A stretch of 64,000 nt of DNA from Agrobacterium sp. a22-2 (GTDB taxonomy: Bacteria > Pseudomonadota > Alphaproteobacteria > Rhizobiales > Rhizobiaceae): NCBI RefSeq assembly GCF_012276985.1, contig NZ_JAAXMM010000008.1:186001-250000 (forward strand). Direction: 5' to 3'. The notes beneath the pieces are model-generated. The model had not been told where the DNA came from. It saw nothing but the letters and a program-made list of their open reading frames with translations, and did no database searches. Below are positions 46,334-56,197 of the stretch, in pieces (positions within the stretch are counted from its first letter, which is position 1; each line of letters opens with the position of its first letter). Position numbers and translations under genes: made by a program.

Positions 46334-47329
46334 TTAGCGGTTGACGTCGATGACGACGCGGCCGCGGATCTGGCCCGCGACGATGGCGTCCGCCAGTTCC
46401 GGCAGTTTCGACATGGGTTCTACCGTCGTCAGCGCCTTCAGATGGGCGCGGTCGAGATGGTCGGCCAGGATCTGCCAGGCGCGTTCACGCTTGGCCATCG
46501 GTGCCATCACGGAATCGACGCCGAGAAGTGCGACACCCCGCAGGATATGCGGCATCACCGTTGCTGGCAGATCGGCGCCGCCGGCCAGGCCGCAGGCGGC
46601 AACCGCGCCGCCATAGACGGTCTGCGCCAGCACATTGGCCAGCGTGGTTGAGCCGACGCTGTCGACTGCACCCGCCCAGCGCTCCTTCTGCAAGGGGCTG
46701 CCTTTTTCGGACAGCGATGCGCGCTCGACAAAGCCGGTGGCGCCGAGCGAGGCGAGGTAATCATGGGTTTCCGGCCGGCCGGTCGATGCCGTGACGCGGT
46801 AACCCTTCGCCGAGAGCAGGCTGACGGCGACCGAGCCGACGCCACCGGCTGCACCGGTCACCAGCACTTCCGGTCCCTGCGGCTTGATCGAGCCCCAGCT
46901 TTCCAGTGCATCGACGCAAAGGGCCGCCGTGTAGCCGGCGGTGCCGATCGCCATGGCTTCTTCGAAGGAGAAGGCCTCCGGCAGGCGCATCAGCCATTCC
47001 GCCTTCAGGCGCTGGAAACGGCTATAGCCGCCCCATTCGGTTTCAGACAGGCCGAAGCCGTTGACGACAACCCGGTCGCCCGGCTTCCAGTCTGGTGATC
47101 GGGATTCGACAACGGTTCCCGCCAGATCGACGCCGGCCACCAGCGGCATGCGCCGGGCGATCCGTCCCTTGCCGGAGACCGCCAGGCCATCCTTGTAATT
47201 GAGGGTCGAGAAGGCGATTTCCACCAGCACATCGTGGTCCGGCAGGTCGGCCTGCGACAATTGCCGGAATCCGGCCTTCGGTTTGCCGTCGACGGCATCG
47301 ATAACGATCGCGGTGAAGGTCTCGGTCAT
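46334..47329 (-). CDS. acuI: AcuI-type acryloyl-CoA reductase (MDR family)
   Basis: A 331-residue zinc-free medium-chain reductase/dehydrogenase of the YhdH/AcuI group, which reduces acryloyl-CoA to propionyl-CoA with NADPH. The N-terminus FTAIVIDAVDGKPKAGF, STLNYKDGLAVSGKG and the nucleotide site VTGAAGGVGSVAVSLLSAKGYRV fit. It stands alone with its own upstream region and ends 56 bases downstream of the FadR-like gene on the same strand; they may be cotranscribed. Confidence 0.88.
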   Translation of the reverse strand: MTETFTAIVIDAVDGKPKAGFRQLSQADLPDHDVLVEIAFSTLNYKDGLAVSGKGRIARRMPLVAGVDLAGTVVESRSPDWKPGDRVVVNGFGLSETEWGGYSRFQRLKAEWLMRLPEAFSFEEAMAIGTAGYTAALCVDALESWGSIKPQGPEVLVTGAAGGVGSVAVSLLSAKGYRVTASTGRPETHDYLASLGATGFVERASLSEKGSPLQKERWAGAVDSVGSTTLANVLAQTVYGGAVAACGLAGGADLPATVMPHILRGVALLGVDSVMAPMAKRERAWQILADHLDRAHLKALTTVEPMSKLPELADAIVAGQIRGRVVIDVNR

Positions 47330-47385
47330 GTCTTTCGCTTGGCTCCTGTTGTGACGGACGCTTTGCGGCTGCGTCTCTTACCTCG

Positions 47386-48147
47386 TCAGGCGGTGGTGAT
47401 GGCGGCGCTTGCGGCGCGGCTTTCGCGGGCCGCGACGGCTGCGACATAGGAATCGCTGATGTAACGCAGCAGCGAGGCTAGGGCAGCCGTTGCCCTTGCG
47501 ACGTCGCGGGCGCGCACGGCATCGAGAATTTCCTGGTGGAAGGCGACGACCTGCCGCCGTTCGCGCACCCGGAAGACGATCATGTTGGTGATCGGAATGA
47601 AGGCCTCGATGACGGTATACATCATCAGCTTCAACGGGCCGTTGGCGGTGGAATCGACCAGGGCACGGTGGAAGCGCACGTCGGAGGCGCAGAAATCCTC
47701 GTCGGTCAACGCCTCTGAACTCTGAACGCGGATTTCCTCTTCCATCGCGGCGAGGTCAGCCTCGGTACGATTGTCGGATGCCAGCCGGCAGCAGATGGTT
47801 TCCGTTTCCAGCCGGGCAACGATGATCTCGTCGATGTCGAAAGCGCCAATGCCGACCAGCAGGGTCGCGGCACCGGTGATCGCCTTGGACAGGCCCTCGG
47901 GATCAGGGCGCTTGACGAAATTGCCACCGGTCGGTCCGCGCTTGGAATGGATCAGGTTCTGGGCGGCCAGCCGCTTCAAGGCCTCGCGAACGGTCGGCCG
48001 CGAAATGCCGAAACTGCGGGCAAGGTCCTCTTCGCTGGGCAGGCGTTCCTCAACCTTCAGCCGGCCATCCATGATGGCTGAACGGATGTTGTCGGAGACC
48101 TGCTTGGCAATGCCCGAACGGACAACCTCATCATATTTCAGGATCAT
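47386..48147 (-). CDS. FadR-family (GntR) transcriptional regulator
   Basis: A 253-residue GntR regulator of the FadR/FCD branch: winged helix at the N-terminus (LPSEEDLARSFGISRPTVREALKRLAAQNLIHSKRG) and an all-helical C-terminal domain with metal/acid-binding histidines (about 120-230; DVRFHRALVDST). It diverges from the hydroxyacid dehydrogenase-like gene and is likely to control it, with an organic acid as effector. Confidence 0.88.
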   Translation of the reverse strand: MILKYDEVVRSGIAKQVSDNIRSAIMDGRLKVEERLPSEEDLARSFGISRPTVREALKRLAAQNLIHSKRGPTGGNFVKRPDPEGLSKAITGAATLLVGIGAFDIDEIIVARLETETICCRLASDNRTEADLAAMEEEIRVQSSEALTDEDFCASDVRFHRALVDSTANGPLKLMMYTVIEAFIPITNMIVFRVRERRQVVAFHQEILDAVRARDVARATAALASLLRYISDSYVAAVAARESRAASAAITTA

Positions 48148-48220
48148 TTAGGCTTCCTTCCCCCGCGATAGACCGAAGCATGCCACGACTGAAAACGGAT
48201 TGCCACCACTTTTAAATATA

Positions 48221-48241
48221 GGTTTGACAAATATCGAAACC
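48221..48241. promoter_or_regulatory. Candidate operator of the FadR-like regulator
   Basis: A GGTTT...AAACC inverted repeat (48221-48225 and 48237-48241) overlaps a TTGACA -35-like hexamer (48224-48229) in the region between the divergent regulator and the flavoprotein gene. Arms are short, so this is a weak call. Confidence 0.3.
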
Positions 48242-48284
48242 TGGATAACCATGGCCTCATAAGACTTCAGGGGAACAGGATTAC

Positions 48285-49742
48285 ATGAATGTCGGGACGG
48301 GTATGAACCCGGCTGCTGGGCAGTCGTGCGCGGATTCGGGAGGGCGGATGACCGCGCTTCTTTCGGCTCTTGCCGGTCGTCTGGACAAGGGTGCGATCCT
48401 TGTCGGCGACATGGTGGGTGCTGCCTATAGCAGTGACGCGACGGACGAAGTCGGCGCCGTTCCCCATGCCGTCCTGCGGCCGCGCAATACGGCCGATGTC
48501 TCCCTCATCCTCTCCACATGCAACGAATTCCACCAGCCACTGGTGCTGCAGGGCGGCCGCACGGGTCTTGCCGGCGGCGCACGCCCGCAACCTGGCGAAC
48601 TCGCGCTGTCGCTGGAACGCATGACGGCACTGGAGCCGGTCGACACGGACGCCGCGACGATAACCGTCGGTGCTGGCGCCACATTGCAGTCTGTCCAGGA
48701 GGCCGCGGAAGCGGCGGGCCTTTTCTTCGGCGTCGATATCGGCGCGCGGGGTTCCTGCACGATCGGCGGAAATGTGGCGACCAATGCCGGCGGCATCCGG
48801 GTGCTGCGCTACGGCATGTTCCGGGCTCAGGTGCTGGGGCTCGAAGCCGTGCTGGCCGATGGCGCGGTGCTGACATCTCTGAAAGGGCTGCCCAAGGACA
48901 ATTCCGGCTACGATCTCAACCAGCTGTTCATCGGAACGGAAGGCACGCTCGGCGTCGTGACGCGCGCCTGCCTGAAACTGCATCCCTTGCCGGTCTCGCA
49001 GGCCAATGCGTTTTGCGCCGTGCCGTCGCTTGCCGCCGCACAGGCGCTGCTGGCAGCGTTGCGGCAGGAACTCGGTTCGCTGCTGTCTGCTTTTGAGGTC
49101 ATTTTCCCGGTTGTCTACGAAGGCGTCGTTGCCGGTGGTTTCGCTGCGCCGCCGGTGCCGGTCGGCGCCGGCCTGTATGTGCTCACCGAAATCCAGGGCC
49201 AGGACGAGGCTCGCGACGGCGACCGGTTCGCTGCGGCGCTGATGGCGGCCTGCGAAGCCGGGCTGGTGGAGGACGTAATCGTCTCGCAATCGCCCCGCGA
49301 CTATCGGGGCCTCTGGGCACTGCGCGAGGCCTGCAGCGCCTTCATCTTCAGCATGGACCACATGATCGGCTTCGACGTCAGCGCACCGGCCCATGGCATT
49401 GGCGCCTTCCTGTCGGATGCAGACGATCGGGTTGTCCGTGTCGATCCTGCCGCAAAACCGTACGTCTTCGGTCACCTGGGCGACGGCAACCTGCATTACA
49501 TGGTGCAGAGCCATGCCCATGATGCCGTGGCGGATGCAGTTTTCGACGCGGTAGCGCATTGCGGCGGGGCGGTGTCGGCCGAACACGGCATCGGCCTCGA
49601 CAAGAAGAGATGGCTGCCGCTGGTGCGGTCGCCGGCGGAGATCGCAACCATGCGCCGGCTGAAACACGTCTTCGATCCGAAGTCCATTCTCAATCCGGGC
49701 CGTGTCTTCGACATGGCGCCGGGGCTGGCCGGGGAGGCCTGA
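48285..49742 (+). CDS. FAD-linked D-2-hydroxyacid dehydrogenase-like oxidoreductase
   Basis: A 485-residue VAO/GlcD-type flavoprotein. FAD-binding elements are QGGRTGLAGGARP at about 85, and GARGSCTIGGNVATNAGGIRVLRYG. FGHLGDGNLHYMV is the C-terminal metal-ligand motif of D-2-hydroxyglutarate, D-lactate and glycolate dehydrogenases. ATG 48285 is used; ATG 48348 after GGGAGGGCGG is a possible alternative. It is 7 bases upstream of the 2-oxoacid oxidoreductase gene, which fits the pathway 2-hydroxyacid to 2-oxoacid. The hydroxyacid is unknown. Confidence 0.85.
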   Translation: MNVGTGMNPAAGQSCADSGGRMTALLSALAGRLDKGAILVGDMVGAAYSSDATDEVGAVPHAVLRPRNTADVSLILSTCNEFHQPLVLQGGRTGLAGGARPQPGELALSLERMTALEPVDTDAATITVGAGATLQSVQEAAEAAGLFFGVDIGARGSCTIGGNVATNAGGIRVLRYGMFRAQVLGLEAVLADGAVLTSLKGLPKDNSGYDLNQLFIGTEGTLGVVTRACLKLHPLPVSQANAFCAVPSLAAAQALLAALRQELGSLLSAFEVIFPVVYEGVVAGGFAAPPVPVGAGLYVLTEIQGQDEARDGDRFAAALMAACEAGLVEDVIVSQSPRDYRGLWALREACSAFIFSMDHMIGFDVSAPAHGIGAFLSDADDRVVRVDPAAKPYVFGHLGDGNLHYMVQSHAHDAVADAVFDAVAHCGGAVSAEHGIGLDKKRWLPLVRSPAEIATMRRLKHVFDPKSILNPGRVFDMAPGLAGEA

Positions 49743-49748
49743 CCGCTC

Positions 49749-52700
49749 ATGACTGCTCCCCTTTCCTCTTCGTGGATCGTTGCAAGCCATGCCATAGACG
49801 AAGGCATCCGGCTCGACGACCGCTACCGGCTGGAAAAGGGCCGCATTCTGGTGTCCGGTACCCAGGCGCTGGTGCGCCTGCCGATGATCCAGCGCAGTCG
49901 CGACCTTGCCGCCGGATTGAACACCGCCGGCTATGTCTCGGGCTATCGCGGCTCGCCGCTGGCCGGCTTCGACCGGGAAATGGCAAGCGCCCGCAAATAT
50001 CTTGAGGCAAGCCATGTAAAGTTCCAACCAGGGCTGAATGAGGACATCGCGGCCACGGCAGTCTGGGGAACGCAGCAGACGAACCTGTTCAAAGGCGCCC
50101 GTTACGACGGCGTCTTTGCCATGTGGTACGGCAAGGGTCCGGGCGTCGATCGCAGCATGGATGTCATCCGCCATGCCAATGCGGCAGGCACCAGCCCGAC
50201 GGGCGGCGTGCTGTTGCTGGTCGGCGACGACCATGGCGCGGCCTCCTCGACGCTGCCGCACCAGAGCGAGCACAATCTGATCTCGGCCATGGTGCCGCTG
50301 CTGTCGCCGGCCGGTGTCGGCGAATATATCGACTACGGTCTCCTGGGCTGGGCGATGAGCCGTTATTCCGGCGCCTGGGTTGGCTTCAAATGCCAGACGG
50401 AAATCGTCGAATGCTCGGCAACCGTCGAGATCGACCCTGCCTTGCCGCGTATTGTCCTGCCTACGGACGGCCATGGCACCGATCTGTCGCTGCGCTGGCC
50501 CGACGGGCCGCATGCCATGGAGCAGCGGCTGGAGCGCAAGATCGAGGCGGTGAAAGCCTTTGCCCGTGCCAACGGCATCGACCGTGGGATGTGGGGCGAA
50601 GGCCGCTGTCGTCTGGGCATCGTGTCGACCGGAAAATCTTGGCTCGACCTGCTCGGCGCGCTGGCTGCGCTCGGCATCGACCAGCGTCGGGCCGCCGAAC
50701 TTGGTATTACTCTCTACAAGGTGGGCCTCACCTGGCCGCTTGAGCCGGAGGGCATCACGGCCTTCGCATCGCGCGTCGACGAGTTGCTGGTGGTCGAGGA
50801 AAAGCGGCCTGTTATCGAAGAGCAGATCAAGTCGCTGCTGTTCAACCTGCCTGCCGATCGGCGGCCACGGGTGTTCGGCAAGACGGGCGATGGCGGCGCA
50901 CCCCTGTTGTCCTCGATCGGCGAGATTTCCGCCATGGCCGTTGCCCGGGCCATCGTGTCCCGGCTTGGCGATGCGGACGCCTTGCTGTTGGAGAGGGCAC
51001 GGCAGATCGAAGCGGTCGCCGGTTCCGCACTCACCGACACTCCGGCCCTGAAGCGCGATCCCTATTTCTGCTCGGGCTGTCCGCACAGCGTATCGACGCG
51101 CCTGCCGGAGGGCAGTCGTGCCTCAACCGGCATCGGCTGCCACATGATGGTGATCGGCGCCGAAGACCGAAATACCTCGACCTTCACCCAGATGGGTGGC
51201 GAGGGCGGGGCCTGGATCGGCATGTCGCCGTTCACCGACGAGAAGCACATCTTCGTCAACATGGGGGACGGCACCTATTTTCATTCCGGTCTTCTGGCCA
51301 TTCGCGCGGCCATCGCCGCCAAGGTCAACGCGACCTACAAGATCCTGTTCAACGACGCGGTGGCGATGACCGGCGGGCAGCGCCATGACGGCGAGTTGAG
51401 CGTGCCGGCGGTCGTCGACCAGGTTCTGGCGGAAGGGGCGGCGCGGGTGGCCGTCGTTGCGGAAAACCCCGAGATCTGGATCGGCCGCCTGCCGCGCGGC
51501 GTGACCATCAACCATCGCGACGAACTGGACGCCGTGCAGCGCGAGCTTCGTGATCTATCTGGTGTGACCCTGCTGATCTACGACCAGGTCTGCGCCGCGG
51601 AAAAGCGCCGGAGACGCAAACGGGGCGCCTTTCCGGTTTCGCCAAAGCGCGCCTTCATCAACGATCTGGTCTGCGAGGGCTGCGGCGACTGTTCCGCTGT
51701 CTCCAACTGCATCTCGATCGAGCCGAAGGAAACCGAATTCGGCCGCAAGCGGCAGATCAATCAGTCGAGCTGCAACACCGACCTTTCGTGCATCAAGGGG
51801 TTCTGTCCGAGTTTCGTCACCGTCGAGGGTGGCGCGATCCGCAAGCCGGCCGGCCGGGCGCGCAGCCAGGATTTTACCGATCTGCCGCTGCCGGTGATCG
51901 AAGCCGATCTTGAGCGTCCGTACAATATGTTGCTGGCCGGCATCGGGGGCACAGGCGTCATTACCGTCAGCGCCGTCCTGTCGATGGCGGCCCATATTGA
52001 CGGGCTTGCCGTGCTGACGCTGGACCAGACCGGTCTTGCCCAGAAGAATGGCGCTGTCGTGTCCCATCTGAGACTCGCGCGCCGGCCGGAGGCACTCAAC
52101 ACGGTGCGCATCGGGCTTGGCGAAAGCGACCTCGTCCTGGGGTTCGATGTCGTGGTGGCAGCGGCGCGCAATGTGCTTTCGACCATGGTGCCGGGCCGCA
52201 GCCATGTCGTGGTCGACGACCATTTCGCGCCGACGGCAGCTTTTGTCCAGAATACCGCCATCGACCTCAAGCAGGAAGCGACACTCAGGGCGCTGCGCAA
52301 GGCGACCGGTGCGGAAGACTTGGCTCTGGTCCCTGCCACACGGGCGGGAACGGCGCTGTTCGGCGATGCGATCTCGGCTAATATGTTCCTGCTCGGCCAT
52401 GCCTGGCAGCGCGGTCTTGTGCCGATCAGCCTGGATGCCATCGATCGGGCCATCGAACTTAACGGAACCGGCATGGCAATGAACCGCGCCGCCTTCGGCT
52501 GGGGCCGCAAGTCGGCACTCGAACCGGAGAGTGTTTTGCGCCAGGCCGGCCTTTCCGCCGGCCATGAGCCTGTTGCAGAAAGCCTCGATGCGCTGGTCGA
52601 GCGGAGGGCCGCTTTCCTGACCGATTATCAGGATGGCGCCTATGCCGGGCGGTATCGCCAATTGGTCGAACTGATGCAGCGCGCCGAGGTCAAGGCGGGC

Positions 52701-53237
52701 GGCACCGGTGTCCTTGCCGAGGCGGTGGCGCGCAATGCCTTCAAGCTGATGGCCTACAAGGACGAATACGAAGTGGCGCGGCTGCACCGTGATCCGGCCT
52801 TTGTACAGGCGCTGCACGAGCAGTTCGAGGGGCCATTCAAGATCCGGCATCACCTGGCACCGCCGCTGCTGTCGCGCAAGATCGACGCCCGGACGGGTCA
52901 TCCGGCGAAACTGGCTTTCGGGGAATGGATCCGCCCGGTGTTCGGCGTTCTGGCGCGGTTCAAGCGGCTACGGGGCACGCGGCTCGATCCGTTCGGCCGG
53001 ACCGAAGAGCGCCGTCTGGAGCGCCGGTTGATCGCGGAATACGAGCGGATGATCGCCGATATAGCCGCATCGCTGACGCCGGGTGATCTGTCCCGAGCAT
53101 TTGATCTAGCGAGTCTTCCAGACATGGTGCGCGGTTTCGGCCCGGTGAAGCTGGCCAATGCGGCGCGTTACGAGGCGCGCAGGGCCGAGCTGCTGGATCT
53201 CTGGCGGGCGAGCCCGGCGCTGGAACGTTCGGCCTGA
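49749..53237 (+). CDS. Fused indolepyruvate/2-oxoacid:ferredoxin oxidoreductase
   Basis: A 1162-residue single-chain IorAB-type enzyme that decarboxylates an aryl- or branched 2-oxoacid to an acyl-CoA with TPP and iron-sulfur clusters. TPP-binding MGDGTYFHSG...NDAVAMTGGQ is at about 510-545. The ferredoxin-like element is CEGCGDC...NC, followed by SSCNTDLSCIKGFCP, and the C-terminal gamma-like domain has LLAGIGGTGVITVSA. The fused form is typical of aerobic proteobacteria. It follows the flavoprotein gene after 7 bases and is in one operon with it. Confidence 0.9.
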   Translation: MTAPLSSSWIVASHAIDEGIRLDDRYRLEKGRILVSGTQALVRLPMIQRSRDLAAGLNTAGYVSGYRGSPLAGFDREMASARKYLEASHVKFQPGLNEDIAATAVWGTQQTNLFKGARYDGVFAMWYGKGPGVDRSMDVIRHANAAGTSPTGGVLLLVGDDHGAASSTLPHQSEHNLISAMVPLLSPAGVGEYIDYGLLGWAMSRYSGAWVGFKCQTEIVECSATVEIDPALPRIVLPTDGHGTDLSLRWPDGPHAMEQRLERKIEAVKAFARANGIDRGMWGEGRCRLGIVSTGKSWLDLLGALAALGIDQRRAAELGITLYKVGLTWPLEPEGITAFASRVDELLVVEEKRPVIEEQIKSLLFNLPADRRPRVFGKTGDGGAPLLSSIGEISAMAVARAIVSRLGDADALLLERARQIEAVAGSALTDTPALKRDPYFCSGCPHSVSTRLPEGSRASTGIGCHMMVIGAEDRNTSTFTQMGGEGGAWIGMSPFTDEKHIFVNMGDGTYFHSGLLAIRAAIAAKVNATYKILFNDAVAMTGGQRHDGELSVPAVVDQVLAEGAARVAVVAENPEIWIGRLPRGVTINHRDELDAVQRELRDLSGVTLLIYDQVCAAEKRRRRKRGAFPVSPKRAFINDLVCEGCGDCSAVSNCISIEPKETEFGRKRQINQSSCNTDLSCIKGFCPSFVTVEGGAIRKPAGRARSQDFTDLPLPVIEADLERPYNMLLAGIGGTGVITVSAVLSMAAHIDGLAVLTLDQTGLAQKNGAVVSHLRLARRPEALNTVRIGLGESDLVLGFDVVVAAARNVLSTMVPGRSHVVVDDHFAPTAAFVQNTAIDLKQEATLRALRKATGAEDLALVPATRAGTALFGDAISANMFLLGHAWQRGLVPISLDAIDRAIELNGTGMAMNRAAFGWGRKSALEPESVLRQAGLSAGHEPVAESLDALVERRAAFLTDYQDGAYAGRYRQLVELMQRAEVKAGGTGVLAEAVARNAFKLMAYKDEYEVARLHRDPAFVQALHEQFEGPFKIRHHLAPPLLSRKIDARTGHPAKLAFGEWIRPVFGVLARFKRLRGTRLDPFGRTEERRLERRLIAEYERMIADIAASLTPGDLSRAFDLASLPDMVRGFGPVKLANAARYEARRAELLDLWRASPALERSA

Positions 53238-53289
53238 GGGTTCGCAGAACAGTAGACGATGTCAATCGAGTAGGTACCGGAAAAAAGTC

Positions 53290-54267
53290 ATGGCAGACAA
53301 GATCATCATCGACACCGATCCGGGGCAGGACGACGCCTTTGCCATCCTGCTGGCGCTTGCCAGCCCGGAGCTCGATGTGCTCGGCATCACCGCCGTTGCC
53401 GGCAATGTGCCGCTGGCGCTGACCCAGAAGAATGCCCGGCAGATCTGCGAACTCGCCGGCCGAAGCGACATCCCTGTTTATGCCGGTAGCGCCCAGCCGA
53501 TGGCGATCCAGCTGGTGACCGCCGAGCACGTGCATGGCGCGACCGGCCTTGACGGCGCCGATCTGCCCGATCCGATCATGCCGCTGCAGGACCAGCACGC
53601 GGTCGAATTCATCATCGAGACCCTGCTGCGCGAAGAGGCCGGAACCGTCACGCTCTGCCCGCTCGGGCCGTTGACGAATATCGGCAAGGCACTGACCAAG
53701 GCGCCGGAGATTGCCGCGCGCATCAAGCAGATCGTGCTGATGGGCGGCGGCCTGTTCGAGGGCGGCAACATCACGCCGGCGGCTGAGTTCAACATCTTCG
53801 TCGATCCGCAGGCGGCAACCGTGGTCTTCGCCTCGGGCGTGCCGATCGTCATGATGCCGCTCGACGTGACCCATAAGGTGCGCACCACGCGGACGCGCGT
53901 CGAGCGTATCCGGGCGCTGGGCGGCGATTTCGGCACGGTTGCAGCCGGCTGGCTCGACTATTTCGAGCGCTTCGACGAACAGAAATACGGCACTGACGGC
54001 GGTCCGCTGCATGATCCCAACGTGATTGCCTATCTGCTGAGACCCGAGATCTATGGCGGGCGTCATTGCAATGTCGAGATCGAGACCGAATCCGAGCTGA
54101 CCAAGGGCATGACAGTGGTGGACTGGTGGGGCGTCAGCGGGCGGGCTGCCAATGCGCTGTTCATTCGGGATGTCGACGACGAGGCCTTCTTTGCGCTGCT
54201 GACGGAGCGGCTTGGTGTGCTCGCAGCACAACGTCCAGCCCCGCAGCTGCGCCGACTCGGTGCTTGA
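53290..54267 (+). CDS. Nucleoside hydrolase
   Basis: A 325-residue inosine-uridine-preferring nucleoside N-ribohydrolase. The calcium/ribose site DTDPGQDD is at residues 8-15, and the family features LCPLGPLTNIGKAL and AEFNIFVDPQAATVVF follow. Hydrolyses a nucleoside to the base and ribose. The start at 53290 follows a weak AG-rich site. It is about 50 bases after the oxidoreductase gene and near pseudouridine genes, so it may belong to a nucleoside-salvage group. Natural substrate not determined. Confidence 0.92.
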   Translation: MADKIIIDTDPGQDDAFAILLALASPELDVLGITAVAGNVPLALTQKNARQICELAGRSDIPVYAGSAQPMAIQLVTAEHVHGATGLDGADLPDPIMPLQDQHAVEFIIETLLREEAGTVTLCPLGPLTNIGKALTKAPEIAARIKQIVLMGGGLFEGGNITPAAEFNIFVDPQAATVVFASGVPIVMMPLDVTHKVRTTRTRVERIRALGGDFGTVAAGWLDYFERFDEQKYGTDGGPLHDPNVIAYLLRPEIYGGRHCNVEIETESELTKGMTVVDWWGVSGRAANALFIRDVDDEAFFALLTERLGVLAAQRPAPQLRRLGA

Positions 54268-54274
54268 GAGGAGG

Positions 54275-54307
54275 CCGGCGGTGCAACAGACCAGTCATCA
54301 CCGCCGG
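54275..54307. terminator. Hairpin between convergent nucleoside-hydrolase and crotonase genes
   Basis: CCGGCGGTG (54275-54283) pairs with CACCGCCGG (54299-54307) around a 15-base loop, starting eight bases after the nucleoside-hydrolase stop. There is no T-tract; a bidirectional role is possible. Confidence 0.5.
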
Positions 54308-54343
54308 ATGTCGTTGCTCCCGAAGTCGGAAGCGACTGCTCTC

Positions 54344-55165
54344 TCAATCGAGACCCTTGAAGGGGGCGTCGCGAACTTCGAGATACTCCTTCAGGCTCAT
54401 TTTGCCGAGATTGGCCATCCATTCGCGCCCCTTGGTGCTGACGTGCAGGGCGGCGATCGAATGAACGTTGAATTCGAAGGACGGCATCAGGCCGGCGGCA
54501 AGCTGCTGGTTGTTGATCGAGGATTTTGCGAATTTGATCGCCGGCACCGGCATGCGGGCCAGCTTGCGCGCCAGGTTCTCCGACTTTTCCTTCAACTGGT
54601 CGGCCGGAACGATCCTGTTGATCAAATGCATGCGCAGCGCTTCTTCGGCGTCAATGACGTCGCCGGTATACATCAGCCAGCGCACGTCGCGCGTCGCCAG
54701 CAACCAGGGCATGAACAGCGACGGCGGCCCGGAATTGTGGCGGACTTCCGGTTCACCGAACTTGGCGTTGTCGGCGGCAATCGCCAGGTCGCAGCTCATC
54801 ACCAACTCAAGCGCGCCGGCCAGCGCATAGCCGTTGACCGCAGCGATGACCGGGATCGGCGCCTTCCAGATATTGAGCAAGGACTGGGCGTTCTCGCTCA
54901 TGTCGTCGTGCCAGAATTCTATGTCGACGTCATAGTCGGCGCCCTGCAGGTCGTAGCCGGCCGAAAAAGCGCGGCCGGCGCCGGTGATGATCAGGGCATT
55001 GATATCCGGATCGGCGACGCCCAAGGCAACCGCCTTGTCGATTTCGCGTACCACCGTCTTGTTCATGGCGTTGAGCTTGTCGGGCCGGTTGATAATGATG
55101 GTCGCGAACTTGTCGATCGGGTCCTTGTCGAACAGGATCGTCTCGAATTCGATTGTTTCAGTCAT
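54344..55165 (-). CDS. Enoyl-CoA hydratase/isomerase family protein
   Basis: A 273-residue crotonase-fold protein. The oxyanion-hole elements AFSAGYDL (about 65-72) and ALAGALELVMSCDLA (about 108-122) are present, and LELV supplies one acidic residue. EPEVRHNSGPP replaces the usual second catalytic-acid region, so the reaction may differ from hydration. Located upstream of nothing on its strand but downstream of psuG, so it could be cotranscribed with psuK-psuG. The relation to nucleoside catabolism is not obvious. Confidence 0.8.
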   Translation of the reverse strand: MTETIEFETILFDKDPIDKFATIIINRPDKLNAMNKTVVREIDKAVALGVADPDINALIITGAGRAFSAGYDLQGADYDVDIEFWHDDMSENAQSLLNIWKAPIPVIAAVNGYALAGALELVMSCDLAIAADNAKFGEPEVRHNSGPPSLFMPWLLATRDVRWLMYTGDVIDAEEALRMHLINRIVPADQLKEKSENLARKLARMPVPAIKFAKSSINNQQLAAGLMPSFEFNVHSIAALHVSTKGREWMANLGKMSLKEYLEVRDAPFKGLD

Positions 55166-55222
55166 GCCGGTGTCCTCTGCTGGCCGGCGAGCGGATCTCG
55201 CATTGCCGGTGGTTCGGTCTCT

Positions 55223-56161
55223 TCATTTCTGCGCCGCGCCTTGGGCCTTAAGGGCCGCCAGTTCGACGGCGATGCGGGCGGCAAGGGCAGCGTTGTTCTT
55301 GACCAGGGCGATATTGGCGATCAGGCTTTTGCCGCCGGACAATTCGTTGATGCGGGCGAGCAGGAAGGGCGTGACGGCCTTGCCCTGAATGCCGCGGCTG
55401 GCGGCTTCGGCAATCGCATCGGCAATCGTCGCGTCGATGAAGTCAGGTGCCAGCGCGTGCTCCTCGGGGATCGGATTGGCGATCAGGACGCCGCTGCCGG
55501 AGCCGAGTTGGCCATGCAGATCAATGGCCTTGGCGATATCGGCGGCCGTGTCGAGACGATGGTCGGCCTTGGAACCGCTCTTGCGGGTGAAGAAGGCGGG
55601 AAAGTCATCCGTGCCATAGGCGATCACCGGCACGCGCTGGGTTTCCAGAAACTCCAGCGTCTTGGCGATATCGAGGATCGACTTGACGCCAGCGCAGATC
55701 ACGGCCGTACCGGTCTGCCCCAGTTCGGTCAGGTCGGCGGAAATGTCGAAGCTCTGCTCGGCGCCGCGGTGAACGCCGCCGATGCCGCCGGTCGCAAAGA
55801 TGTCGATGCCGGCCAGTTCTGCAATACGCATGGTCGCCGAAACCGTGGTGCCGGCCGAGCCGCCGCGCGCCATCACGGCGGCCAGGTCCCGTCCGGACGC
55901 CTTGACCACCGTATCTGCCTTGGCAAGTGCGCCAAGCCGATCGGCTTGAAGACCGGCGCAAAGCCGGCCGTCGATCAGTGCAATGGTGGCAGGCACCGCG
56001 CCATTGGCGCGCACGGTTTCCTCGACCGCCAGGGCCGTTTCCAGGTTGGCGGGATAGGGCATGCCATGGGTGATGATCGTCGATTCGAGCGCCACGACAG
56101 GTTGTCCATGGCGCAGGGCGTCGGCTACTTCGGGGCTCAGGTCAGGCTTCAGCAGGGTCAT
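55223..56161 (-). CDS. psuG: Pseudouridine-5'-phosphate glycosidase
   Basis: Cleaves the C-C glycosidic bond of pseudouridine 5'-phosphate to uracil and ribose 5-phosphate. The 312-residue protein shows the signature ALESTIITHGMPYPANLETA at about 25-44, ARGGSAGTTVSATM, FATGGIGGVHRGAE and KVTPFLL-type tail. It sits 36 bases downstream of the kinase gene in the same operon. Confidence 0.93.
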   Translation of the reverse strand: MTLLKPDLSPEVADALRHGQPVVALESTIITHGMPYPANLETALAVEETVRANGAVPATIALIDGRLCAGLQADRLGALAKADTVVKASGRDLAAVMARGGSAGTTVSATMRIAELAGIDIFATGGIGGVHRGAEQSFDISADLTELGQTGTAVICAGVKSILDIAKTLEFLETQRVPVIAYGTDDFPAFFTRKSGSKADHRLDTAADIAKAIDLHGQLGSGSGVLIANPIPEEHALAPDFIDATIADAIAEAASRGIQGKAVTPFLLARINELSGGKSLIANIALVKNNAALAARIAVELAALKAQGAAQK

Positions 56162-56197
56162 GAGAGCAGTCGTTCCATTCGGTCAGGGCCGGCGCCG

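Noticed and set aside
48267..51086. 939-residue minus-strand frame opposite the flavoprotein and oxidoreductase genes
   Set aside because: Both genes on the plus strand are clearly real; the antisense protein is rich in R, Q and H, with no family match by eye.
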